This document shows positions 1 through 10,916 of a DNA stretch of 64,000 nucleotides, piece after piece (position 1 is the stretch's first letter; each line of letters opens with the position of its first letter). Source of the stretch: Polytrichum commune (Eukaryota > Streptophyta > Polytrichopsida > Polytrichales > Polytrichaceae); the NCBI GenBank assembly GCA_950295325.1, contig OX485804.1, positions 5,456,001 to 5,520,000 of the forward strand, in the 5' to 3' direction. The notes beneath the pieces were generated by a model. It worked only from the letters and a program-made list of their open reading frames with translations. It was not told the origin of the DNA and made no database searches. The translations under genes were made by a program, and so were the position numbers.

Positions 1-1400
1 ATTTGCTCTCTTATCAGTTCTGTATTCATTTAAGATGGTTTTTAATTTTTTTACATGATAACCATGATTGATTGAATCATGTAATTGTAGCGACCATTTG
101 AATCTTTAATTTGATCCAAGAGTTGGCACCTACACCATCAACAGAAAAATATATTAAAATTATAAAATAGAAGCTACAAGATGTTGAAATTGACAATGTA
201 AGAAAAAAATCAACATAAGAGAAATATAATATAATGACATATGTTATTCATGAAGACATTGAAAGAGAGACAGTGACGTAGTGGTAAGGAGAAGTAACGA
301 GAGAAGGCTAGGAAGGAGGAGACGTGGGTTCCATTCGCGACATCGGCATACTTTTACTAAATATAGTAACGAGACTCGAAGCTTCCCCGGCAGCAGCCGC
401 CCGCCTATTGGAGGAGGGGGATATAGGAACTTACGGCTAAGGCCAAGGCCTCCTACGGCCTCTTCCTACGGGCTTCGATTTTGGGATGGGACAGTTTGAG
501 TAGGGCAGAGCGTAGTAGTCGACTGGGTGGTATTCGAATTGAGCTTAGTGTGCACACCGAGTGAATCAGGGACGGATGATACCCTTGTAGTTCATTGGAT
601 CTGTTTAGGTTTGGGATATCGAGGTTGTGTTAGGGGGTGGGTTCGTGACGCGTATCATCCCCATCGAGGAGTTTATGCATTCATACCATCTCAAGGTATC
701 CAATTTTGCGGCAGCGTTGTACGAGAGAAACGAGCGCATCCCGAGCATTCGTATTCAGAGCGCCTTTACTTTCGCGCGATAGAGTATAGGGTGGAGCGGA
801 AAGCTTATGAGGCAATAGCTTAGAACAACACGAGCGTGGTGGGATGCGGAGGAACGACAAGTTATGGCAATGGCGGACTCGGAGTTCAAATACGACGGAT
901 GGTAGATGGACGCTGAGGACGAGCGGACATTGATACATGAATTTTTAGATCATACTGAGTGGTTTTTGTTTAGTATTGTGAGGGATAGGAGCATTCCAAG
1001 GTTGATGTTAATGAGGACTTTCGATCGTGGGTAATTACCCAAGACCGGGATATATGTTGATAGAGTCGATACAGCTCGTTATTATACTAGGCTTTATGAA
1101 GTTAGATGGAGGGAACATATACGAAGTTTAGCGTAGCATTTTAAATATTTATTGTATTTATATATTAATGCACATGATTTCTATTATGTTTATATATATG
1201 ATATTTTATTTTCTTGTTTCTTATATATGTATTATCCTCTAAAAAAATATTGTTGACTTTTAGGGTTTTAGGGTTTCAAGGCCAAGGCCTTCTACGGCCT
1301 CCTCCTACGGCTTCATCTTACGGCCAACATCAAAGGTTAACACCTTTTACAAAAAAAAATAATAAAATATTTCAATTAAATATTTTTAAATATTTTTAAA
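1..1400. other. Intergenic, AT-rich with a short repeated GC motif
   Basis: No gene is recognised. A roughly 40-bp GC-rich motif built on GGCCAAGGCC followed by CTACGGC repeats occurs at about 438-478 and again at 1277-1317 in the same orientation, bracketing about 840 bp. Between them, open but interrupted frames (527-823, then a shifted frame to about 1135 reading RLYEVRWREHIRSL) look like a decayed coding remnant. I cannot assign it to a family. The direct repeats could be ends of a small element, but no target duplication was found. Confidence 0.3.
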
Positions 1401-2339
1401 ATCCAAAAACAAATTACCTTGTTTGTTTGCTATTTTTGTGAATTATTCGTCCATTTCTCCACAAATTGCTATTAGATGATGCATTTCAAAATTCTTTCAT
1501 TTAATTCTAGTCATTTCTTCTTCTTCCTCTTTCGATTTGCCAATTTTAATCGTATTTTTTTTGTCGCATTTCTTCATTTTCTTCGTTGTTTCTTTTGTGA
1601 CACGCCCCCTCTTTATTCCTGCTAGTTGGCTCTTCGCTGTTCTTTCAGTTTTGTCTTTTTCTTCAAACATTTTTGCTCTAACATATGAATGATGACTATC
1701 TAATTGTCCTCTTTGGCTATAATTTGTCATTGACAGAAGTGAAGGAGGATGAAATGCACTAAAAATACTGGGGAGCAAATTCAGAACTTGCAACATTTGG
1801 AAAATTGAATTTTGATTCTCTATGAAATTTGGAATTGACACTCGTTGCATCCACTCTGAATTTTGTAACCACTCTCCTTATGACTCTCTACGTGGTTCGT
1901 CATTAACAAAGTATCATCCATTTCTGCGAAAAAATTTCACTTTATGACTATCAGAATTATGCTCCAAGAAAAAGAAATGACAAATTCTTCCTAAAACGGT
2001 CTTTTCACTGTGCCCTAAAATTAAACCGTTAGTGTGTTTTTAACAGTAACATGCAGCGGCTTCTACAAGGCAAATAAAAAATAAAATAAAAATTGGCATT
2101 TTTCTGCCATGCCTTGGCTGTTTTTTCCAGACCACCTCTTTTGCCCCTCCCAACGGAAAAGCCGTTGGACCATGTCAATGGATAGAATAGGGCTTAAATA
2201 TTGTTTTTTAGGAACCTCAATATCTATGGGTTCTCTAACATTTTTTGCTTGGTGTAAACCGAACTGCTCCTGGGACGAGTTCAACATCCAATCACAAGCT
2301 TTGGATGGTTGTGGGACAAGTTCATGGTCCATGGTGTAA
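1401..2339. other. Intergenic, no supported gene
   Basis: The stretch is AT-rich and has only short open frames. A 117-codon minus-strand frame at 1497-1850 ends in a lysine/glutamate-rich tail and matches nothing I know, so I do not call it a gene. Confidence 0.4.
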
Positions 2340-2880
2340 ACCGCCCCTAATTAGGGCCAATTCTAGGGCCCATTTCCAAACCCTAGGCATCAACCAATGA
2401 GAGTGCTTAGATTGCCCAAATGGGCCCTAATATGGGCCCAAGGGCTTTATATTGAGAGTCGGCCCACTTCTCCTAAAGCTTGCGTGGCGGGTGACATGGC
2501 GGCATTTTGGAGGGAAAAAAGTGGGCCGAAGGCAAAAAAATGGGTCGAGGGTTTATGGAGACCCACTTCGCATCTACGGCCCACTTCACCCAACTTCCGT
2601 CATTCATGACTTTATGACTTTATGACTTTAGTTCAAGCAAGGTCATAATTCATTTAAGACAAAGTGGGCCTTGGATTGGGCCTTACAATATAAAGTCCCT
2701 AGGCCCATTTGGAAGGCCCGAATTTCCAATTTGGGCCCTACAAGTGGACCTATGGACTTTATATTGCAAGGCCCACTCAACGGCCCACTTTGTAAAGTAG
2801 GGCTAAAGTTAAGGCCCACTTCAAGTCCAAGTGGGCTCAACTCCAAATGGGCCCTAATATAAAGTGCCCCTTAGACCAAA
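2340..2880. repeat. GGCCC/GGGCC-dense island
   Basis: About twenty occurrences of GGGCC or GGCCC, mostly as TGGGCC, GGCCCA or GGGCCC, are packed into some 540 bp at intervals of roughly 10-40 bp on both strands. Related phrases such as TATAAAGTCCC and ACTTTATATTG recur in both orientations, which suggests an origin by imperfect internal duplication. GGCCCA is also the core of plant site II (TCP-binding) elements, so a promoter role for the downstream gene is possible but unproven. Confidence 0.5.
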
Positions 2881-3251
2881 ATTGTGTAGTTACAGATGGG
2901 CAGGTTGAGTTTGAGAAATGACCGGTTCAAGTTCAAAACTTTGAGCAAGTGGCCGATCAATCTATAGAATACACCTCAAATTCATATAGAAACACCGAAA
3001 GATATATCAACATGTCACCGGTTGGACTTGCAAACACACTGCTTGAATCTTGACCGATTTTGCCCAAAATCTCCCCGGACCCTGATCCGTCGTCCACTTA
3101 ACCTGCTGCGCTTATAATTAAGGTAATCTCACTCGGTGTGTAGACTTCGAGTCTTCCACCTTGGTGATCGTGCCCATCAGGAACATATAACTAGTTTCAT
3201 CCGGAGCTTGGAGCTTGGAGCTTGGTGCAATTCGCTTGATTCTTCGATACA

Positions 3252-4598
3252 ATGGCAGAAGAGGTCAAGGTTGTGGGGGTGGTTCGAAAGCGTTTATACG
3301 GCAGGTCCAAATTCATGGCTGTAAGATTGTCGACGGCAGTGGCAAATATGTATCTTACAATTGCCTTGTGTGGGGTGGTGGTGTTGTTAGTAGGGATTAA
3401 GAGTTGTGCGGGAGCTGATTCCGATCCGTCCACGCTTGATGGGAAGGTGGTGTTTGGATACCAGGGCTGGTTCAACACTCCGGCGGATGGAGCCAATGTG
3501 GGTTGGCGACACTGGAGTCACGACGTGTGTTTCTTCAATGGCTCGAACGCAAATGTGGATGTGTGGCCCGACATGTCGGAGTACACCGAGACGGAGGAGA
3601 CGGGCATGCACTACGCGGACGGCACGCCGGCGCGCGTGTTTTCATCATTGCAAGCTTCCACCGTCGAGAAACACTTCGAATGGATGCGCGACTACGACTT
3701 GGACGGCGTGTGCTTGCAGCGATTCCTGGGAGAGCTTAAGGACCCGAGGTTCTTTGCGATCCGTAACAACGTCACGAAGAATGTGATGGCGGCCGCGGAG
3801 CAGTATGGCCGCACGTTTAGCATCATGTATGATATTAGCGGCGTGAATAATGTTACGTTGGTTGACGATCTGAAGGCGGATTGGAATTACCTCACGCAAG
3901 TGCTCAAAGTCGATCAATCTCCAGCATACCAGCATCACGATGGCAAGATTGTGGTCACGGTTTGGGGTTTGGGGTTCACGGATCGCCCCGGAACACCGCA
4001 ACAAGCCATCGAGACGATTGAGTTCCTGCACCAAGCGAATTGCTTCGTGCTCGGCGGCGTGCCGTTCCATTGGCGCGATGAGAACGGAGATAGTAAGGCG
4101 GATTACTTGACCGCCTATCTCCAGTTCGATGGTATTGAGCCATGGTCAATAGGACGGTATAACAACATCGCGACGTTCGAGAACTCCTTCACGGAGTCGA
4201 CAGTGGAGGACAAGAATCTCACTTTCAGTAATGGCAAGTACTTTGCGCCCGTGATTTACCCGGGTGGTTCGAACGCCAATCAAATAGACAACATGAGTGG
4301 ATTTAATTCAGTTCCGCGACTGGGAGGGGCATTTTTTACGGCTCAGGCAAACGCTGTGCGAGACCGACTACAACGAGAGAAAACTTTTGTGTACATTGCC
4401 ATGTTTGATGAGCTCGACGAGGGGACGGCTATGCTCAAGGCCGCCGTCCGAAAGACAGATACACCCAGTGATGGCAACTTCTTGTACCTTAATATCGACA
4501 ACGGAGTCCATGTCACTAGCGATCACTATCTCCGCTTGGCATCTGATTTGAGCAAGCAGTTTAAATCGCCCACATGTAATATGCCAGTTGATCATTGA
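3252..4598 (+). CDS. GH71/GH99-like glycoside hydrolase, membrane-anchored or secreted
   Basis: A single exon of 448 codons. The mature part opens with GKVVFGYQGWFNTPADG and WRHWSHD, the N-terminal signature of the GH99/GH71-like family often annotated in bacteria as putative xylosidase. Near the C terminus MFDELDEGTA fits the family's acidic motif. The family fold is a TIM barrel, and relatives cleave alpha-mannan or alpha-1,3-glucan; the substrate here is unknown. A hydrophobic stretch at about residues 34-48, followed by SCAGAD, looks like a signal peptide or signal anchor. An internal ATG at 3315 (residue 22) would give a more standard signal peptide, so the start is uncertain. The coding region is visibly more GC-rich than its AT-rich flanks and lacks introns, which would fit horizontal acquisition. 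No operon-like neighbour exists; the next sequence is a PAL relic. Confidence 0.85.
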   Translation: MAEEVKVVGVVRKRLYGRSKFMAVRLSTAVANMYLTIALCGVVVLLVGIKSCAGADSDPSTLDGKVVFGYQGWFNTPADGANVGWRHWSHDVCFFNGSNANVDVWPDMSEYTETEETGMHYADGTPARVFSSLQASTVEKHFEWMRDYDLDGVCLQRFLGELKDPRFFAIRNNVTKNVMAAAEQYGRTFSIMYDISGVNNVTLVDDLKADWNYLTQVLKVDQSPAYQHHDGKIVVTVWGLGFTDRPGTPQQAIETIEFLHQANCFVLGGVPFHWRDENGDSKADYLTAYLQFDGIEPWSIGRYNNIATFENSFTESTVEDKNLTFSNGKYFAPVIYPGGSNANQIDNMSGFNSVPRLGGAFFTAQANAVRDRLQREKTFVYIAMFDELDEGTAMLKAAVRKTDTPSDGNFLYLNIDNGVHVTSDHYLRLASDLSKQFKSPTCNMPVDH

Positions 4599-5170
4599 CA
4601 CACACTGTACTTACGCATCATAACATTATACTTGAGAAAGTACCAATACGGTTTATACCATTTTTGGAGGAATTCAAAATGAATAACCTGGCATGTAGAT
4701 CCTTTTTGCACTTCGCTTTGATTTGTGAAAGAAGAGTAAGCATAATAGCCAAAAATAAATTGCTTATTATAAACGCGTGTTGCCGTCCCCGATTGTTCTT
4801 GCCTACTATCTTAACTTACGTACCTCTCGAAAAACTGTTAGAACTGGCTGTATATCATCTCTCATGTGTCTCCGGTCACTTATCTATTAAGACCAGCTTC
4901 TTGCTGTAAGAGTAGTGCCAAGTGATCGATCATATGGATACTGCAGGTGGCTATGGTATTCATCCATTGTCAAAAATCTCTGAGAGTGAGCTGGCGATGA
5001 ACTATTTAAAATCGTCAACAGGTGGAGTTCGTAAGCAGTCTATAAGTCTGAACAAATCCTTCCTTTTGGATGCATCCTGTTCAAAACTAAACCATTCGAC
5101 CTCAAAATTTCGTATGACATGCATCATATGCTTATACTTTTGTAAATTGTTTGTCAAATTTTTACATGCA
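4599..5170. other. Intergenic between the GH-like gene and the PAL relic
   Basis: It presumably contains the 3' UTR of the upstream gene. No coding sequence or structural repeat was recognised. Confidence 0.5.
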
Positions 5171-6747
5171 TCAACATGAAGTAAATGGTCCCGGCGCACC
5201 AGTCCACCCTTCGATGCACCGAAGCAGTGGAGCGACATGCTTCCCTTGGCAGATGGCAACGAAAACTTGCTCAATATCTTCACCAGGGAAATCGTTCGCA
5301 TTCCTGAAATCGGCTTCATCTCTAGCCCCTTCTGCACAAATTGGTAGATCGGGTAACTTTGGCAATCAAAAACTCTGTTCGGGACGGCCGAAAATCCCTT
5401 GTCAGTGTCAAAATCCCTCCTAGCCAAAGGCACTTTGATTTCCAACCTCCTCCGAAGCTCTTCCTCGAACGCCGAAATCTTGTGAAGAATCGAAATCTCT
5501 TCGGTCTTAGTAAGGTTCTGAAGGGCATGCTCAACCAAAACTTGTCGCAGCTTCGCCATCAAGGGATAAGTGAATTTGGATGCATCATCGATGTAGTTGA
5601 ACACATGCAACTCATCCACCGCTTTGATCAAATCTTTCTCGGAGAATCACGCAGACAGGAGGCTGTAACCATTGTGACTTAGAAACAATTTTTTCCTCGC
5701 ATTTTGCGCGATGATGACCTTCACGGCGGCTTTCAACGTCTCTCCGAGATGGCGAAGGTCAATTGCCTGGCAAAGACCAATCACGCAAGTCGAGCTCATA
5801 AGTTTGAGAATCTCGATGGCTTCTTCGGTTTTGCGTGCGGATACCAAACCGATGGAATTGATGTCTTGGTTATGTTGCTCAGCGATTTGACATGCGTGGT
5901 GACTGGATTAACCAAGTGGTTTAGCTCAGAGAAATAGGAAGCCATGGCAATCTCCGCTCCTGTCATCCCTTAATCGAGGCTAGGGTTTGCCCCCCCCTCA
6001 GGATGGAGGGTAGGCCATTGTTGTAGTAGTCATTGGTGAGTTCGGAGATTTGCACAAACATCCCGGGTACGCAACTCCCGTATTATATGGTCCTGATTAT
6101 AATCACTTATAATGCATTTTAGTCCAATATTGAGTGATACAATTTGTTTTAATGTAGGAAACCCTTGTAGCCCTTCTAACAAGGAATCCAAAAATGTAAT
6201 TATATATAGGAAATTAATATATTTTGAAGCATATAATTGCATTAAAAACCTAATTATATGATTTTTTTTAATACATGTACCATAGGTCAAACTACCCAAC
6301 TTTTTGGACTTTTTAATAAAATTTTAACATTGTGAATGAATTATAATTTTAATGGGAGGCAACTATTCGTGGCTTATAATTTTAATGGGAGGCTTAATAA
6401 ATATGCAACCCAACTTTTTTTTCATCTCATTTATTTAATTTGGTCTTCACCCAACTTTTTGATCATTTTAATTTGATATAATTTGATATAATTTTTACAA
6501 AAGCCGTCCTCTAAGCCGTTTTAAGTACGATGCCCCTTGCGTATAATATGGGAGTTGCGTACCCGGGGCGAACATCAGCTTGCCGATCGCGGTTATGACG
6601 AGGCGTAGGTTGTCCATGGACACGCCGATTGGCGTGCCCTGGAAGTTGCCGCCGCGGAGCGCTCTGTCGCCTACTGCATCGATTAGCGTTCCCGGAGTTG
6701 ATCCCCCGCTGGATGGAGTGCGTGGCATTGCAAATCGCCTCCACCTT
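5171..6747 (-). pseudogene. PAL: Phenylalanine ammonia-lyase pseudogene, 5'-truncated
   Basis: The minus strand reads the C-terminal half of PAL, the entry enzyme of phenylpropanoid synthesis, in pieces. In order these are [127 protein letters not shown], and finally VFVAICQGKHVAPLL to GPFTSC and a stop. It is broken by a small deletion near 6690, a MITE at 6062-6567, a disrupted segment around 5960-5990, and a one-base loss near 5893. It also has a TGA where RFSEKD is expected (near 5645, consistent with CGA to TGA) and a frameshift near 5330. Everything upstream of about 6747, including the Ala-Ser-Gly cofactor triad, is missing. No function can remain. Confidence 0.92.
6062..6567. mobile_element. 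506-bp MITE inserted in the PAL relic, 8-bp target duplication
   Basis: The ends are inverted repeats of about 26 bp. The left end begins CCCGGGTACGCAACTCCC, and the right end is its reverse complement, followed on each side by a TATTATA block with one or two mismatches. Flanking 8-mers ACAAACAT (6054-6061) and GCGAACAT (6568-6575) are a diverged target duplication. Removing the element and one 8-mer joins the PAL frame exactly (MFA then QIS). An 8-bp duplication suggests hAT or a similar superfamily. There is no internal ORF. The interior is AT-rich and holds a short near-duplicate phrase (TTATAATTTTAATGGGAGG) twice around 6335-6395. Confidence 0.88.
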
Positions 6748-6824
6748 ATCATCAGATCATGAGGAAATAATGGGGATTGGAACAATGAAACGAGTGATTC
6801 TAACTCAAAATTTCCAATAATCCA

Positions 6825-7540
6825 CAGACAAATGTGACAAATGTGCCCTGAATGTGAAGGACATAATCTCAAAATAGGTGTTCACGGCATCAGGTTCATC
6901 AGCATTTTCAGTTGTTTCATGGTCACTCTCAACAAATTATACAGAAGGCTGACTAATGTGGAACACAACCCCAACATGAGCAACAGAAGTGATCCCAACA
7001 TACTCATCAGCATGATTCATTCTTGTGTCTAAAACTAGCAACAGTACAGAGATCTGACAAATCTGCAGGACATAATCTCCACATAAATCACAGAAAAACT
7101 CCCAAAATTTTCATTAGCATGTTTAATTGCTGGGTCAGAGAACTGACCATGGCTCAAAAATTGCCAACAATACAGAAATCTGACAAATGTGAAACATAAG
7201 CTCAACATAAACCACAGAATATCGAACATGTATATTCATCAGTATGTTTGTTGCTTCCAACAAGACAAAAAACTGAGTAGTGCAGAATACAATCTCAACA
7301 TAAACCACAGAAAAGTCCCAACATAATGATCAGCATGTTTAATGGGTCTAAAACTTCCAACAATACAGAAATCTGACAACTATGGGACATAATCTCCATA
7401 TAAGCCAACAGATATATTCAACATATTCATCAGTATCTTTGTTGCTTCCAACAATACAGAAATCTGACAAAAGCGGAACGGGCACATAATACAATTCAAC
7501 ACAAACCATAGATTAACTCCCAACACATATTGGCTTCACA
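6825..7540. repeat. Degenerate tandem repeat, about 90-110 bp unit
   Basis: The recurring order is: a spaced 'acaatacagaaatctgac' block, 'cataatctcaacat', 'aaccacagaa', then 'catcagcatg' or 'catcagtatg'. It returns about seven times with many substitutions and small indels. Period length varies, so this is an old minisatellite or decayed satellite array. No ORF spans it. Confidence 0.7.
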
Positions 7541-8640
7541 GATTGCGTCAGTGAAATACTATTGAAGTCTACTATATAGCTTATACCCCGGGCACAGGTC
7601 CAAAAAAATAATCCTCTACGGATTTCAAACATCTTTGATGCAAAAAGACTCGAGTAAGTGACTCATGTAAGGGCATGGCCACACATGGCAGCTCCAAGCT
7701 AGAAACTGTCAGAGCAATTTGACCGTAACAATGGGTGCGGGCCCAGTGAAGCCGGTGAGGGGTTGGCAATCAGTGGTTGGTGTAGTGACGCACTTGCCGA
7801 TCTTTGACCAACCTCCCTCCAACCTTTCATGCTAGCCACCATTTTTTGTCCACATGCGATGGGCTTCATCCGGCGAAGCCAGCTTGGCAGCCTGCCTGGC
7901 GATTCAACGAGGATCGACTGTCTATATGGTGCTGAGGTTGCGCATTGACTGTGGTTGATGGATTTTGCTTCCTCCTAGCTACCTACACAGATCAGTTGAG
8001 GTTGCCAATTGTGTTCCAATCGATTCACCTCTCCTAGGTGCCCTTGATGCACTACAGTTGCGCATGATCATGGACCAAGAGCTCAAGGAGCTTGGGTTCC
8101 AGTGAGTTCTTCCTCATTCTTTTTCATGTCCACTTCTTAGGTTGGATTTGTAGTTTCTGATATGTTTGTGGCTCTGGATTGGAAAAGTTCTCGGAGGGCT
8201 ACAAGCTCTTTTTCTATGGCTTTTAGTCAAATTCAAAGCAACACAAGGTTGAATTTCACAATAGAAAATTGGGTTTGTTGTCATTCCTTTCTATGTGGTG
8301 TTTAGCAAGTCTCACACATGTTGTTGTTGCAATGATTCATGCATTCTTCGTGGTTTATGCGTCAAATGTTTGAATTCGTTGGTTTTGCAAATTGGCAGTT
8401 CAAATTGTGTGGCATCATCTGCCACATGCTTGCACGCGCTCCCTCTTGTTGAGATGTTCTGCAACTGGGAATTCCAAGAAAATTGCGGTGACCTCAAAGC
8501 TCTTATGTTGCGTTATGATTCGGAATCTGAGCTTGGTCTCGTGTGCTCAGACGATCGCTTTTGTCCATGATTTGGGATGATGACCGAGGCCTCCAACACC
8601 AACCTAGAGACATTACTTCACATGAGGTCATTGATCCATT
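7541..8640. other. Unassigned intergenic region
   Basis: No gene is recognised. Around 8030-8103 the plus strand reads LDALQLRMIMDQELKELGFQ directly before TGAGTT, which looks coding-like, but no conserved partner exon was found. It may be a fragment of a lost gene. The open frame at 8295-8570 matches nothing known to me. Confidence 0.3.
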
Positions 8641-9235
8641 TCGTGAGATATACATACATACATACAACCTCCATCAATTCCCAATTCAAAGGAGCCCCCT
8701 CTCTAACCTCACTCTCACATCATATCACTCTCTATGCACATGCCATACATGTAATCTAGCCTCTAGTACATAATCAAATCTCTCTTTGTGCACATGTCAC
8801 CCTTACAATCTAACCTAAAGTACATAGTCAATTCCTCCTTGCACAAGCCACTCACATTGTCTAACCTCACTCACACATCAAATCTCTCCCTACACACATG
8901 TCGCACATATAATGATACCTCAACTAGATAATCACTTCACTCTTCTTGCACATTTCACACATATAATCCAACCTCAAGTACATAATTCAATTTGCTCTCC
9001 AAACACATGTCACTAATATAATCTAACCTCAAGTACATAATCAACTCCCTCTCGTTGCACAAGCAACTTACATTGTCTCACCTCACTCACACATGAAATC
9101 TCTCTATATACATGTTGCACTTGTAATCCAACTTGAAGTAGATAGTCACATTATCCTTCTTACACACTTCACACATGTAATTCCACCTCAATTAGATAAT
9201 CCAAATCACCCTCCTTGCACATGTCACACACCACA
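8640..9235. repeat. Degenerate tandem repeat, about 55-65 bp unit
   Basis: A phrase of the type 'cacatgtcacacatataat' then 'ctaacctcaagtacataatc' then 'aactccctc' returns some nine to ten times with drift. It abuts the 5' end of the Harbinger transposase relic and might be its subterminal region, but that link is only positional. Confidence 0.7.
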
Positions 9236-9238
9236 TAT

Positions 9239-10711
9239 TCACGCCATGGGAACGGCCGTGTCCAGGCCACTCATGCTCACATGCATTGACACAACAGTCA
9301 ACATTCTCAACATGTACATATTATCCACCAAGTCGGCGGAAAGACTCAATAGGCGTAGGAAGAGGTTAAAGAGCATTGAGAATGGAGACGGACCAAGCTC
9401 AAAAGAAGAGGTGATGCAAAGGTTTAAATGCAAAGATGACACACTCGAGCATTCTCGTCACAAACTTATTAGACCTCATTACATGGTACATTGGAGTCAT
9501 GGATGCGAAACGGTACATCAAACCGAGATCCACGTGTTGGTTTGAGGAGTACCTCTTCAACATATACACACTAGACATATTCAATAAAATTTTGCGCATG
9601 AGAAAAAAGACATTCGATAGGCTGGTAATGGATCTAGCCCCCTTCATGGAAGGCCAATCAACTTGGTAGAGACAACCCATAGGGGTGGAGAGAAAAGTGG
9701 TTGTCGCACTATTTAAACTTATGCATGGCTCCTTTATCCCGCTAGTGGCCAACAAGGTTGCAATAGGGAGGTCAACCGTATACAATATTCTACAGCAAGT
9801 GTGCCCGGCAATATGCACTCACTTTGGGCACCTCATTGCATGGCCACAGGGCCGAAGGTTGGGGGGAGTGACAAGTGCCTTCCAATCTAAACAAAGTCTA
9901 CCTAATTGCATGGGAGCGATCAACAGATCACATATCTACATCGTGGTATTGCCTAACACTATTGCCACCGCCAACCATTGGAACCGCTACAAGTCTTTTT
10001 CTATCCTACTCCAAGGGTGGTTGGTATAAAATGTTACTTTACAAGCATCAACACCAGACCACCCAGCTCATTGCATGATTCTGCTCATTTCAATTCTACA
10101 AAAAGATGAAGGAGGGCATCATGGAAGGATTTCATGATGACCCACTCACATTGCCCCTGGGTTTGCCTTTTCCTCCCTACATTTGTGGCCAACCAAGGCT
10201 ATCCTCTCTTGAATTGGTGCATTCAAGATAGGACCACTTGGTACTCCTTTGACCGGAGAGGAGGAATGGTTCAACGTCAAGCACTCTTTCACACGCATGT
10301 GTGTGGAACCAAGCTTTGATATCCTTGAAGCACAGTTCAAAGAGGTTGGTGGGAAAACAAGTTTAAAATTAAACTTCATTCCTATGGTTGTGCACTCATG
10401 TTGCATATTGCATAATATTCTCCTAGTTAGCAAGTACCGCACCCTAGACCAAATATTGAGAGATTGTCACCTTCCCACTATGGAAGATGATTGTAATTGT
10501 CGTGGCACTGAAGAACATGTCTTTGAGTCACCACGTACAACCATTGAGCATGGTCACTAAAGGAAGGGCATTGTTGGAGGGGAAGATGACAAGAGAAAAC
10601 CTTTTGGACTATCTAGTAAGGACACACAAAATGCAAGTTACAACAGGACTAGCAATTACACTAGAGCACAACATTTCGGGAATTCACAAAGAAGGTAAAG
10701 TGAGCAAGTGA
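9239..10711 (+). pseudogene. PIF/Harbinger DDE transposase, degenerate
   Basis: Several plus-strand frames together give a plant PIF/Harbinger transposase (DDE_Tnp_4 type). Blocks in order are RMRKKTFDRLVMDLAPFME, PIGVERKVVVALFKLMHG, NKVAIGRSTVYNILQQVC, FGHLIAWPQGRRL, FQSKQSLPNCMGAI then NRSHIYI (the DGSH-type catalytic region, here NRSH), NQGYPLLNWCIQ, PLTGEEEWFNVKHSFTRMC and MVVHSCCILHNILL. At least three frameshifts and an in-frame stop (after QSTW, near 9667) break it. The Asp expected before GSH is replaced, so it is inactive. Its partner Myb-like ORF lies 3' on the opposite strand. Confidence 0.9.
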
Positions 10712-10916
10712 GAAGCACACCTTGTAAAAGCATCCATTGCCGTTGCCATCATCAAAAGAGTATTTGTCATGTTTCCAAGGTTAGTTGTCTTTTGGACTTC
10801 CAATTCATATAGTTTGCAATCTAGGTCAACGACCATGACCTCTTTTGTGCTAGCCACTCCTCACATGCATGGTCAAAAGCTAAAACTTTGCTCCTCCACA
10901 ACCTCTTATCTCTATC

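Noticed and set aside
281-499. 72-codon Arg-rich frame
   Set aside because: Its composition follows the repeated GC motif; no homology is recognised.
1497-1850. 117-codon minus-strand frame
   Set aside because: The Lys/Glu-rich tail arises from a pyrimidine-rich tract on the plus strand; no domain is visible.
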